Assembly: GCA_963575745.1 (NCBI GenBank) | Contig: CAUYUJ010012113.1 | Coordinates: 768,559-832,558, forward strand | Reading direction: 5' to 3' | Length of the DNA stretch: 64,000 bases | DNA from: Prorocentrum cordatum | Taxonomy: Eukaryota > Sar > Dinophyceae > Prorocentrales > Prorocentraceae | Position numbers and translations under genes: made by a program | In this document: in pieces, positions 1-9,510 of the stretch | How positions within the stretch are numbered: the stretch's first letter is position 1 | How the letters are laid out: each line of letters opens with the position of its first letter | The notes under the pieces: model-generated | Database searches by the model: none | Seen by the model: only the letters and a program-made list of their open reading frames with translations | Told to the model about the DNA's origin: nothing

Positions 1-262
1 AGGATGTACGGCAGATCCGCAATCAGGGCACTTTCTCTCCTGCAGCCCCTTCGTGTCGCAGCCCCCCATCCCCTCCCGCGGCCGTCTTGGGCCTCGTCGA
101 AAGGAGGAAAGTTGGAGGAAGAATGCCGAGGAGGTCCAGTGCAAGCCAAGACTCATTAACGATGTTGCAGTATCTCCGCCCTCCACATTCCCTTTTTAAT
201 GTCCCTGTAAGGGTTTATTTTCACTGAGGGAAGTGCCCCGTTGGAGCACAACCATTTGAAAA

Positions 263-480
263 TCCTGAATCGTGCCAGCACACCATCCTTGGGACATCAA
301 CGCCGCGAATGAACCTCATTGTTGCGTTCGGACGATCCTGAGTCGCGCAAGAACACCATCCTTTGGACGTCGACGCCGCGAATCAACCCAGTTCTTGCTA
401 TCTCACAGTCCCACGTCGTGCCAGACATCGCTCCTGGGACTTCAGCCCACAGAATCCTTGATGCGGCTCTAGTTTCTTGA
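263..480. repeat. 73-bp degenerate tandem repeat, about three copies
   Basis: Similar blocks start near 263, 336 and 409, each about 73 bp apart. The shared pieces are ACACCATCCTT, GGAC and CGCCGCGAAT; the third copy is the most diverged. No coding potential is apparent. The unit length equals that of the repeat at 7165-7545, but the sequences are unrelated. Confidence 0.6.
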
Positions 481-905
481 AGCGACTGCGCACGGCGCCT
501 AGGCGAGAGCCACACTCTGGAATGGTGCCGCCCCCCAGCCGTGAAAATTGCTGCAAGGCGAGAACTACACTGTTGAAGCCGCCAGGCCTCAAGCCGTGAA
601 ACTCTTACAGCTGTTTAAACAATGCGCGCGGCGCTAAGGCGCGAGGCGAGTATAAATCCGTCCCAGAGCCTTCTGGAACGGTCTCAAGCGTTTCGGAACG
701 CTCAGGGGAGGCCACCGCGCCCTGCACATCCTGCAGAGCCGCCGGATCTCAGAGATTCTCGGTCTATCCTCACCCGATGTTATCCTCGTCCTGGCATCGT
801 CTTAGAGGTGGAGCAGGAGCAGGAGGGTCCGGCGGCGGAGGGACTGGCCAGTCCCCGAGCGGCGCGCGAGTCGCGCTCTGCCCAGGTCTAAGATCGAGGC
901 GCTTC
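481..905. other. No gene seen
   Basis: The rest of 1-905 contains short open frames on both strands but no recognisable domain, RNA gene or strong repeat apart from the 73-bp units. Confidence 0.5.
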
Positions 906-1135
906 GGCCCGCCCTGAGCCTCCAGGGAAGAGGAAGAGGAGGAGGAGGAGGAGGAGGAGGTGGTAAGGAGGAGGAGGAGGAAGAGGAGGAGGAGGAGGAG
1001 CGGAGGAGGAGGAGGGAGGATCGGGAGGAGGACAATCGGGAGGATCGAGAGGGGGTGGGGGAGGGGGAGGAGGAGGACGAGGAACAGGAGGAGAGGAGGA
1101 GGCGGAGGCGGAGGAGGAGGAGAGGGTTGAGGAGG
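906..1135. repeat. Purine-rich (GGA)n microsatellite tract
   Basis: About 230 bp of GGA/GGAGGA on the + strand with scattered interruptions. The complementary strand is a long polypyrimidine stretch. Translations give poly-Ser/Pro/Leu or Arg/Glu, which should not be taken as protein. Confidence 0.85.
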
Positions 1136-1261
1136 CCGCGCTGCCGCGAGGCCCCGGCGCTCCGCCCGCAGCCGCGGCCGGTCGCGCCCCCGGGGAGGCC
1201 CCGGGCGGCCCGGCGCACCGCCTCCCGCCCAGTGATGTCGCCGACGGCAGGGTCAACGCTA

Positions 1262-1594
1262 GGTGGGGGGATGGGCATTGGGGGGGATAGGCATTGGGGG
1301 GGATAGGCATTGGGGGGGATAGGCATTGAGGGGGGTAGGCATTGTGGGGCACTTTGGGGGGGGGATAGGGCATTGCGGTGGGATAGTCGTTTGAGGGGAT
1401 AGGCATGGGGGGAGGATAGGCGTTGGGGGGGATAGGCATTGGGGGGGATCGGCATTGGGGGGGATAGGCATTGGGGGGATAGGCATTGGGGGGGGGATAG
1501 GCATTGGGGGGGGGATAGGCATTGCGGTGGGATAGTCGTGGGGGGGGATAGGCATGGGGGGAGGATAGGCGTTGGGGGGGGGCGAGGCATGGAC
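1262..1594. repeat. G-run minisatellite (GGGGGGATAGGCATTG unit)
   Basis: About twenty tandem copies of a 15-18-bp unit in which a run of 5-8 G is followed by ATAGGCATT. Variants carry ATAGTCGT or ATAGGCGT. The regularly spaced G-runs could form G-quadruplexes. The open frames that cross it are low-complexity Pro/Tyr/Asn repeats. Confidence 0.9.
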
Positions 1595-2861
1595 CCCCAC
1601 CCATCGGCGATAGGGGTCTGATAGCTCCACCCCGCCCAGGAAGGTGCGGCTTCCTTCTCGGCGGCCTGTCGCCGATCTATCGGCGATGTATCACCAATTC
1701 CAGATCGATGGCCCCCCGCCCCAAATGCCTATCTTCCCCTGTCGTTGCCAGCCGACAGGGGCTGGATGACCCGTATCGCCCACGAGCGTGCGGCTTCGTT
1801 ATCCCAGACATCGGGCGGCTCAAAAAAGATCGAGGCGAAGGTTTTGCATCGTTGTCCGACCCTCGGGGCCCCCACTGGGCCTCGGGACCGTCAGATGACG
1901 TTTCGGGATGCAAAATTGGTCCCGGGGAAGTGATCGCGACGTCGGCCGCCCGTGCCTTGGAAAAATCGAACCCCCTGGTGTCTGAATCGGTGGGCTATCT
2001 CGGGCGGGTGGTAATGGGGGGTGACCTAAATGGGAGGGTGAAGAAAAGGGCCCTGAATGCTCCACCCCGCATTCAGTCCACCCCCCCTTTTACCACCCGC
2101 CCGACGATCGTCAGTTCATTGGCGATGTATGTCCAGTTCCAGGTCGGTCTCCCCCTTCTGGCGTTAATTCGGGCCTGTCCCTCTACAGGAGGGCTGTTCA
2201 AACATGGTCCAAAAATAGTCTGGGGCAGATTTTTGGTATTAATACCAGTTTTGGACTATTTCGGGGCATTTTCCCTCCGAAATCCCCCTGTAGGGGGGCA
2301 GGCCCGACCTAATTCTGGCGTTGCCCTCCGGGCGGCGGGGGGTGCCAGGGCAGCGGGCTGCGTGCGGCCGTTCCACGGACCCCCCTCCCTTCTGCCACCC
2401 CGCCTCGCCAGGGAGCAGACGGGCCCCCCGGGGCGCGGGCCAGGCGCCCGGTCGTTCCTGGTCTCCAGGCGTCCTGGGTGCTCCACGGGCCAGAGCAGCT
2501 CCGGACGGACGGCTGGCCCTGGGGGATGGCTCCCGGGGTCCAGGGCCCGCGCCCCGCAGGACACGACGGCTTCCTGCCAGTGCCCCCGCCTCCTCGCCGT
2601 GCCCCCCCCGCCCCACCTCCGGGAGGTGGGGTGGGGGGGGGGCACGGCGAGGAGGGGGCACCGAGGTGACACCAAACGTGCTCCAAGACAGCCCAGACCA
2701 ACGCCTTTCAGACTGTATAGCCACTTGCCCATGCAGCACCTCCCTCTCGTCCGCCCCGAGGGGAGCGCGCTCGTCACCACGGCCAGGGCCCGCCCTCGGC
2801 TCCAGAGCTGGTCGGAGCGCGCCGACAGGCCCGGGGGGTCCCCGCGAGGGCCCCACGATGC
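1595..2861. other. No convincing gene; GC-rich unique sequence
   Basis: Open frames of several hundred codons exist on both strands, but their translations are Pro/Arg/Gly-rich, overlap each other and show no domain. I read them as by-products of high GC. Short related segments near 2150-2195 and 2285-2330 share a CTCTACAGGAGGG/CCCTGTAGGGGGG palindrome next to a TTCTGGCGTT motif. Confidence 0.5.
2582..2659. repeat. Long near-perfect palindrome (cruciform-prone)
   Basis: The arm at 2582-2620 (GCCCCCGCCTCCTCGCC, then the C-run and CCCCACCTCC) is answered almost immediately by its reverse complement at 2622-2659. The loop is only 1-2 nt, and the few mismatches and indels lie mostly in the G/C runs. 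Confidence 0.8.
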
Positions 2862-3022
2862 TGGCGGCGCGCCCAAAGGGTGGGCGCGAGGGGGGGGGCT
2901 TCCAAGAAGGCGGAGGAACTTCAAAGAAGAAGTGCAGATACAAGAAATTTGCGCGGGGCTCCGAAGGTTTAGATATGTACCTCGTCCTCTTCTTCGACGG
3001 TATCGACAAAGGGGGGGGACTG
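2862..3022 (+). repeat. Dispersed repeat, copy 1 (forward)
   Basis: About 160 bp closely matching the reverse complement of 4975-5141. Shared blocks include GCTTCCAAGAAGGCGGAGG, GAAGGTTTAG, TATGTACCTC and TTCTTCGACGGTA. The copies differ by point changes and small indels, and lie about 2 kb apart in inverted orientation. Confidence 0.8.
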
Positions 3023-3124
3023 CGAGGCACAAACGGAGGGGCAACCGAGAGCGTGGCCCGCGAGGGCCCCACGGTTCTGGCGGCGCGCCCAGGGAGGATG
3101 GCGCCAGGGGGGGGGTCCAGATGG

Positions 3125-3312
3125 CGGGGTGTTTTTTAGAAGGTGTCATTGCTCTCCCGCCGGCGCAGTTACTCTGCCTGGCCGCCGACGCAAACAGTTT
3201 CTTAGAAGGTGGGAGCCTCCTTAAAAGGCCCCGCGACCTTCTTGGAAGCCGGGAGGGCCTATGAGAAGGCCCCCGCCTTCTAAGAAGCACCCAACCTTTT
3301 TAGAAGGCCCCC
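3125..3312. repeat. AGAAGG/CCTTCT short inverted-repeat cluster
   Basis: The hexamer AGAAGG and its complement recur at least eight times in under 200 bp (for example TTTAGAAGG, CTTCTAAGAAG, CTTCTTGGAAG). Many small hairpins result. No gene is supported. Confidence 0.5.
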
Positions 3313-3895
3313 CCCTTTCGCGCCCCCCCTCCCCCCTTGCGCACGGCTTCGAAAGATTGCGCCTCACGGCTTCCTTTGTGTTTGGCGTTGTCGTGCACGG
3401 GGCAGTCCGGCATCGATCTGCGACGAAAAGTTTGTCCCAACGGGGTCGTGCGCTGTGGTGGTGGCCCACTTCGTCACACATCACGGTGTCGCAGATCTGG
3501 GCTCAAGACCCTTCGAGGGGATGCTGTGATTGCGCCAGACACCGTGAAGGCCCTTCGCGCCCCCCTCTTCTGGCATTGCCCGACAATGCAGCAGCTGCCA
3601 ATCCCAAACCTGTGATGGGGATCGCTCTTGCTTTGTAGGCTCGCTCGTTACTCTATCAGGCCACGGTTCAGTGCCTAACTTTGCGTATCGAAGGTCGGCT
3701 CGTGTGGTGTTCCCGGTTTGGCTGGCGACCTCTTGATTCGCATGGCGGTCGAGGCCAAGGCGGGTGAAGCCCTGTGGTCGTGCCCCCTCGTCCTCCAAGA
3801 ACTAACATCTTGCTACGGAGACTCGCTGTGTGGGAAAAGTTCAGCGGGCACGAGGGGCGAGAGTGAGACCATAGAGCAACAAACAAACATACAAA

Positions 3896-4012
3896 CTCGG
3901 AGGTCCACGCGGATTTCTCGGATCGGCGCTTGGGCTTCCTGGTGGCGCCTCGGGCGCCGCCCCTGGAGCGCTCCACGCGCCTGGGAGGGAGAAATCCGCG
4001 CGGACCTCCGAG
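3896..4012. repeat. Inverted repeat, 24-nt arms
   Basis: The arm at 3896-3919 (CTCGGAGGTCC to GGATTTCTC) pairs with 3989-4012 with one mismatch, leaving a 69-nt GC-rich loop. It resembles a foldback or miniature inverted-repeat element; target duplications were not identified. Confidence 0.8.
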
Positions 4013-4037
4013 TTGTTATGTAAATGTTATTCACCGT

Positions 4038-4190
4038 CCACCAAACCACCCCAACCCAACCCGAAGGCCTAAATTCGCCTTCCATGTCCAGTGTGGGGGG
4101 GGTCGGGGAACATATGGAACAACACATAATGAATCCCCACCGCCCAACCCGAAATTCGGGTCTTCGAATTGGGTTGGGGTGGTCTGGTGG
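4038..4190. repeat. Inverted repeat, 22-nt arms
   Basis: The arm at 4038-4059 (CCACCAAACCACC to AACCCAA) pairs with 4169-4190 with one mismatch, leaving a 109-nt loop. It begins 26 bp after the preceding hairpin ends, so the two may be one compound element. Confidence 0.8.
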
Positions 4191-4974
4191 GTAGTCAGTC
4201 GTTGCTTGTTCCCCTTGGCCATGTGAGGCTCGCTTTTTTCAGCGTAGCGCGAGGGGCGACGTTGCCGCGGAAGCCCAGTCGAGGTGCTGTCGGTGGGGAT
4301 CTTTCTCGAGCGCGCTGTTCCCTGTGGATTGCCCCCCGTCGATGCCCTCCCTCCCGCCATGTTCTCTCCTCCTCCCACGCTCCCCTCCCTCCCTCCCTCT
4401 CTCAGTCATCTCGGTGGCGGTAGCCACAAGTGTACCCCCCCTCTTGGCTCTGCCCAGTCCGACCGACCCCGTCCTCTCCTCCTGCACCCCTCCCCTCCTC
4501 CCTCACACCCTCGCTCCCCACTTCGCCCAGCTCTGCAGTCGTTGCCCCGTCTTGTGCTCTCTCAGTCTGCTGCGGGACAGTCCGCCGACTGGAGGGCCGG
4601 AGGGCGCGCTCCTCGCCCGAGTCCAGGTATCGTCGAATCCCTCACCCTCCTCTCACCCTTCCGTTCACCCTGGCTCCTCCTCGTCCTCCCGTTCGGCACG
4701 GTCTGTTGGAGGTATCAAAGTACATCCCTCCTCCGTGCTGAGTTTGACCACCCGCCGCCTCTTTGATGTTTGCTTTTCTCATGGTATTCTTGCCGTTGCC
4801 AAGAGATACTTAGAGAAGCACGCTGGGAACGGCACTGGCAAATTCCATCGTTGAGCGAGCGAGCCTCCTCCTCCCTCCTCCACTCTCCTCCGCCTCCTTC
4901 TCCCCATCCACCTCTTCCGGGTCCGCACCCTGACTGCGAGGCGGGCCACGTTCTCGGTTGTCCTTTCTATTGTG

Positions 4975-5141
4975 CCTCGCAGTCCCACCCTTTCTCGCTA
5001 CCGTCGAAGAAGATGAAGAGGTACATAGCTAAACCTTCGGGGCCTCGCGCACATCTCTTGTACCTGCACTTTTTCGAAGTTCCTCCGCCTTCTTGGAAGC
5101 CCACCCCCCTCGCGCCACCCGCCTCTGCGCGCCGCCAAGGG
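4975..5141 (-). repeat. Dispersed repeat, copy 2 (inverted)
   Basis: Reverse-complement partner of 2862-3022. It ends about 230 bp before the leader relic of the next gene. Confidence 0.8.
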
Positions 5142-5373
5142 TGGCAGGATGAGGGGAGGGATGATTCAGCCAGCATCGACTGGGGAAGTCAAATCGCACC
5201 AGACAGTGCGTCGGACCAGGCTGCATGGGCAGGGGGCCAGCATCGGATCGTCTCGGCCGCGCCAGGCCGCATCAACTCGCATCGGAAAATGCGTCCCGCC
5301 CTCGTGCGCGCCGCCACCCTCTTTCCCCTCCTCCATCGATTCGGCTACCTCCTCCCGCCCCTCCTCCTCCTCC

Positions 5374-5410
5374 TCTGTAGACATTTTGGCTCAAACAGTT
5401 TGGGCTCCAG
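5374..5410 (+). promoter_or_regulatory. Relic dinoflagellate spliced-leader sequence
   Basis: Positions 5374-5395 match the 22-nt DinoSL consensus (recalled as D, then CCGTAGCC, then ATTTTGGCTCAAG) with three substitutions, at 5376, 5381 and 5395; the block CATTTTGGCTCAA is exact. A weaker second match (11 of 16) to the 3' part of the leader follows at 5395-5410. It lies 79 bp upstream of the ATG of the next gene and on the same strand. Genomic leader relics are known in dinoflagellates as marks of mRNAs reinserted into the genome. This copy is embedded, not an SL RNA gene: no donor site or Sm-like site follows. Confidence 0.75.
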
Positions 5411-5473
5411 TGAACTTTCAGTCGACTTCGAGAAGCTCGAATTCCGCAGGGCGTTCGAGGAAGCTCCACAGCA

Positions 5474-8400
5474 ATGGCAGTATCCCAGCTGCTGCGTGGC
5501 CGCTTTCAACAGATAGCCTCACGAAACCCGCAGGTACCAGCCTTCCTCTGTCCCATCAGTGGTGATTTCATGAAGTACCCAGTGACCGCCCAGGACAAGT
5601 TCAACTACGAGCGCGAGGAAATCGAGAAATGGCAGAAACATTCACCCTATTCGCCGCAGACCAACAAACTGATGGGTACCGAACTGGTGCCAAACAAGCC
5701 TCTGAAGGAGGCCATCGAGAAGCTCATGCAATGGATGGAGAACCCGAGCAACCATATCGAGATCACTTGGCCCGCGCATGGGATGCAAGCTGCCTCCGAG
5801 CAGCGGTCTGTCATCCTGGAGGCCAGCGTGGCCGCAATGGGAGGCCCACCACAGAAGAAAACCCGCTGCGACAGTAGCCAGACGGTGACCATGTCCAACG
5901 CGTTGAGCAAAGCCTTCCTGGAGCTCGATTCCATTCGCGACCTCTTGTCGTGCGTTCTCGACGGCTGGACTCCGCCCAAAATTGTCATCATCGGCGACGA
6001 GAGCGCTGGCAAGTCGACGATCTTGGAGCAGCTGTCCATGTTGCCTGTCTTCCCCCGCACGAGGCGCTTTTGCACCCGGATGGCCGTCCACGTGCGATTG
6101 CGGCGGGTTGGGTCTATAAGTGCCACCTTGTCCGTGTACGCGCTGCACCCGTCTGGCAAGCAAGAGTTGATAGAAACACGTGAGAAAGTGCCCCAGGAGA
6201 ACGGGTGGATCTGGGTGCAGGAGAGGATCAGTCGCAGGCAACCAGGATTGTTGAAGACAAGATCATTGTTCTCGAAGTCCACCGTCCGGACGTTCCGAGC
6301 ATTGATTTGGTGGACCTCCCAGGCTTGACCGCATCGCCTCCAGAAAAGGCCGAGGCTACCGCGTCCGTCCTCAAGAAACAACTCGAGAGCGACGCCGCGA
6401 CGGGCGCGCACAGCATGTATGTCGCCGTCGTGCCTGCTGGCGGAGACGTCCGCCCCTGCACTAACAACGCGATGAGGTTCATACAGGACCACAAGCTAGA
6501 GAGCAGTACGTTTGGCGTGTTCTCGAAGTGTGACCAGACTTCTAACGCAGACATACTTTGTTCCTTGGTGACTGGCAGAGCCAGTAAGGAGGGAGACTCC
6601 CCAGCTGAGTTGGGTGCGGTGGATGTGGGCAAGGGGTGGGTGACCACTATGCTGAAGCCGCCTCTGGGCGATGAGTTCCAGACGCACAATTTCGAGCGTC
6701 TCCAGATCCAGTTGAATGAAGACAAGAGCTTCTTCAGCAAAGGCGAGTTCAAGCACATCGTGGAGTGCAATCAGGCTGGCATGGGGGCATTGGTGGAACG
6801 CTTGGGGCGAGGGTACTCGGACTACTTGAACACGACGTGGAAGGAGGGGGCCTTGAAGAAGGTATCGAAGAAGCTGGACGAGAAGGAGTTCGAGCTCAAT
6901 CAAGGGCTTCGCCCCCTGCCGCCGGATCCCTCTCTCGGAGAATGGGCCATGGAAGAGCTGAGTCATGAGGACTTGGCGCTGTCGTGAAGCAGTATCGAAA
7001 CTTCATGCGAAGCCGATTCGCAATCAGCAAAACCAACTGATCACAAGAGGGGTTACCACACCTGGCGATTGGTAAGACGTGTATGGTTCACGGGCTTGGT
7101 TACCACACCTTGCGATTAAAGGGCCGAGGGAGTTCTCGCAGTTTGGGTTACCACGCCTTGCGATGGATGTGCGTGAAGGGTGGCACCGAATTTCAGAAAT
7201 GTGGCAAATCCCATGTGTTTTTGGACCCTGACCCCGCGGATCTGCGTGAGGGGTGGCACCGAATTTCAGAAATGTGGCAAATCCCATGTGTTTTTGGACC
7301 CTGACCCCGCGGATCTGCGTGAGGGGTGGCACCGAATTTCAGAAATGTAGCAAATCCTATGTGTTTTTGGACCCTGACCCCGCGGATCTGCTTGAGGGGT
7401 GGCGCCGAATTTCAGAAATCTGGCAAATCCCATGTGTTTTTGGACCCTGACCCCGCGGATCAGCGCGAGGGGTGGCGCCGAATTACAGAAATCTGGCAAA
7501 TCCCATGTGTTTTTGGACCCTGGCCCCGCGGATCTGCGTAAGGGGCATCGATTTCGAGCCCCCCCCAGCAATTCAGACAACGCGCCCAGGAGACGCTAAA
7601 CATCTGTTTTGGGCCTCCCCCCCCCTTCGCGCGGTCAATCAATTAGTTACAGCAACCAGCAAGAAGCAGAACTGTAGCACTGGAAGCTACAAGCTACAAC
7701 TGGTACGGCACAGGAAACTGCGAACCTCGCGCCTACAGCCTGGTGGCCCCACAAGGGGGCCGGCGGATCTACTTGGCATTCATCTTGATGACCCTCTTAA
7801 GAGGACGGGGCTAATGAGGCAGGAGATCAGTCGCCGACTGTGTTCAACTTCTCCTCCCGTGCAGAAGCTTAAGTACCTCTTCATGAAGAATGTGCTGCTC
7901 GAGGATCTGTGCAAGCCCGTGCGGGCCGCGCTCGGCAGGCTGAGCGGCAGGCAGGTGGAGTTCGACGTGTCCCGTGAAAGAGCGGCGTGTGCAAAAGCGG
8001 AATTGCTGGCTCTTACCGACAAGGCCTGCACAGACATGTACGCCTTCTGGCTGCCTGAGTTGAGAGGCATCATCACTGCCGAAAGCAAGTTTGACGAGAT
8101 CGACGGCGACATTGTGACGGTGTTCAGGGAAGTCCGCACAAGGCTTTTTGGTAAGAAGCCTATCCAGGAGCTTCGCCGCTGCATCAAGGAGAGACCCCTG
8201 ATCCAGTTGAGCAACTACGCGGATTTCACCGAGGCCGTCGTGCTAAAGTGCAAGAATCTCTTCGCAGACGACGAGAAGGATCTCAAGGTGCAGGTCGGCA
8301 GCTTGATCCAGCGCCTCTTCGACCCAGGCCCTCAGTGGTTGAAATTCCGCCCTGAGCTGGCTAGCGGTGCTGTCAGCAGGATGGTGACGGTGGAATGCGA

Positions 8401-8653
8401 TGTCGAGCGCTTCACCGAGGAGCTGGTGTACCTCTTCCAGAGCAGGATGCCCTCGCAGACCATCTTTCGCAAACTGACCAGCGACGTGGCGGTGGGCGCC
8501 GAGGATGCGGACGCGATGTCGAAGTTCAAGAGCATGCGCGAGGATATTCAGAAGATCGAGGCGGCCAGGGACGGCATCCGGAAGGCCTTCTCCATCAGCG
8601 ACCAGGCATTCGCCGAGATGAAGAGGAAGTTCGACGCGGAGGCTGCAGCCTAA
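5474..8653 (+). CDS. U-box and dynamin-family GTPase fusion gene (interrupted)
   Basis: The first segment starts at ATG 5474. Residues about 21-86 are a U-box (FLCPISGDFM, YEREEIEKW, LVPNKPLKEAIE), the E2-binding fold of E3 ubiquitin ligases. A linker follows, then a dynamin-type GTPase: P-loop GDESAGKS at residues 174-181, switch-I Thr in RFCTRMAV, then DLPGLT and SKCD (G3, G4) in the next frame. The C-terminal part (about 7800-8653, ending KFDAEAAA and TAA) resembles dynamin middle/effector helices. The frame moves back one nucleotide near 6230 and again near 6983, after which VKQYRNFMRSRF continues. An insert of tandem repeats lies at about 7040-7800, a probable intron or later insertion. 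Inferred role: ubiquitin ligase coupled to a membrane-remodelling GTPase. The frameshifts mean decay, tiny introns or assembly error. Confidence 0.75.
7051..7164. repeat. 48-bp tandem repeat, three copies
   Basis: GGTTACCACACCTTGCGAT-like blocks begin at 7051, 7098 and 7146, spaced 47-48 bp. They sit at the left side of the insert in the dynamin gene, directly before the 73-bp array. Confidence 0.8.
7165..7545. repeat. 73-bp tandem repeat, five copies plus a partial
   Basis: Units begin at 7165, 7238, 7311, 7384, 7457 and 7530 (partial). Each contains GGATCTGCGTGAGGGGTGGC, CCGAATTTCAGAAAT and TGTTTTTGGACCCTG. Copies are nearly identical, so the array is recent. Since 73 is not a multiple of three, every copy changes frame, so the array is non-coding and probably inside an intron. 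Confidence 0.95.
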
Positions 8654-9510
8654 CCGTTGGAATAAGGACCCCTTGGGCTTCGGCAGGGGCTCGGGTGGTC
8701 GGTTGCCTCAAGGGCCCTCCGCCTCGCGAAACCTTCCTCGATCGCCCGCGCCAAGTCATGGCTACCCTGAGAAGTTTGCTGGGGTGCGGAGTGATTGGTA
8801 GAGGTAGGGCCGAGGGAAGAGGAGATGAGTTAGCGAGGAAAGAGGAGTAGAGGAGGGAAGAGCCGACGGAGGAGGAGTAAGATTGAGGGAGAGCCGAAGG
8901 GGCATATGATAAATTGGCATACGCACCCCAAAGACAAAAGGAGAGAGAGGGGAAGGGGCAGGGGAAGGGAACAGAAGAGAAGGAGGAGGAGGATGAGGAG
9001 GAGGAGGAGGAGGAGGGGGAGGAGGAGGAGGAGGAGGAGGAGGGGAAGGAGGAGGAGAGGGAGGAGGAGGAGGGGAAGGAGGAAGAGGAGGAGGGAAGGA
9101 GAAAGATTGCATGCTAGTGGTAATCACGATGAGGATTGTGATGGGGATGAGGACGCAGAAAAAGAAGAAGAGCTGATTTCCCAGACAGTGCTTGCACACA
9201 AGGTTTCTGTGAATTTCCTGGCCGTCGTCAGCCGCTTCCGTTTTGTTTACAATCCTCTTTCCCCTCTTTCCTCCCTCTTTCATCCTCCTCTTCCTCATCA
9301 TCCCCTTCTCTGTTTGATTGCAGTGCGTAGCGCCTCGCTTCGAGAGTGCAAGAACTCACGTTGTCTGAGGTCCACCGTGTTGGTTTTGCTCGACTGGCTC
9401 ATTCTCCAATCATCGAGCGTGCCCGCAGCAAGGACTTTCATTGTTGTCGCTCCGATCCTAGCCCTACCGCCAACTCGCGCGACACAGCGCGGTCCGCCCC
9501 AACGCATGGC
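8654..9510. other. Intergenic, with GGA/GAGG tract at about 8935-9105
   Basis: No gene supported. A purine-rich stretch of about 170 bp ends near ATTGCATGC, and pyrimidine-rich sequence follows at 9255-9310. The next gene is convergent, on the - strand, ending at 9511. Confidence 0.5.

Larger units (their letters stand above)
3313..4974. other. No gene seen; two large hairpins and a pyrimidine-rich stretch
   Basis: Apart from the two inverted-repeat structures listed separately, this interval has a C/T-rich stretch from about 4340 to 4690 and short overlapping open frames without recognisable domains. Confidence 0.45.

Noticed and set aside
802-1630. Long Pro/Tyr/Asn and Ser/Pro open frames on the - strand
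   Set aside because: They are translations of the GGA and GGATAGGCATT repeats; all three frames are open.
1708-3290. Open frames of 270-520 codons on both strands
   Set aside because: They overlap antisense, are Pro/Arg/Gly-rich, show no domain, and cross the palindrome and dispersed repeat.
3495-3512. GGCTCAAG resembling the end of DinoSL
   Set aside because: Only the last 8-9 bases match; the same octamer occurs at about 30630 and 39441 by chance-level similarity, although the last lies just upstream of the 39432 start.
7083-7599. Apparent repeat protein with FLDPDPADLREGW units
   Set aside because: The unit is 73 bp, not a multiple of three, so no single frame encodes the repeats.
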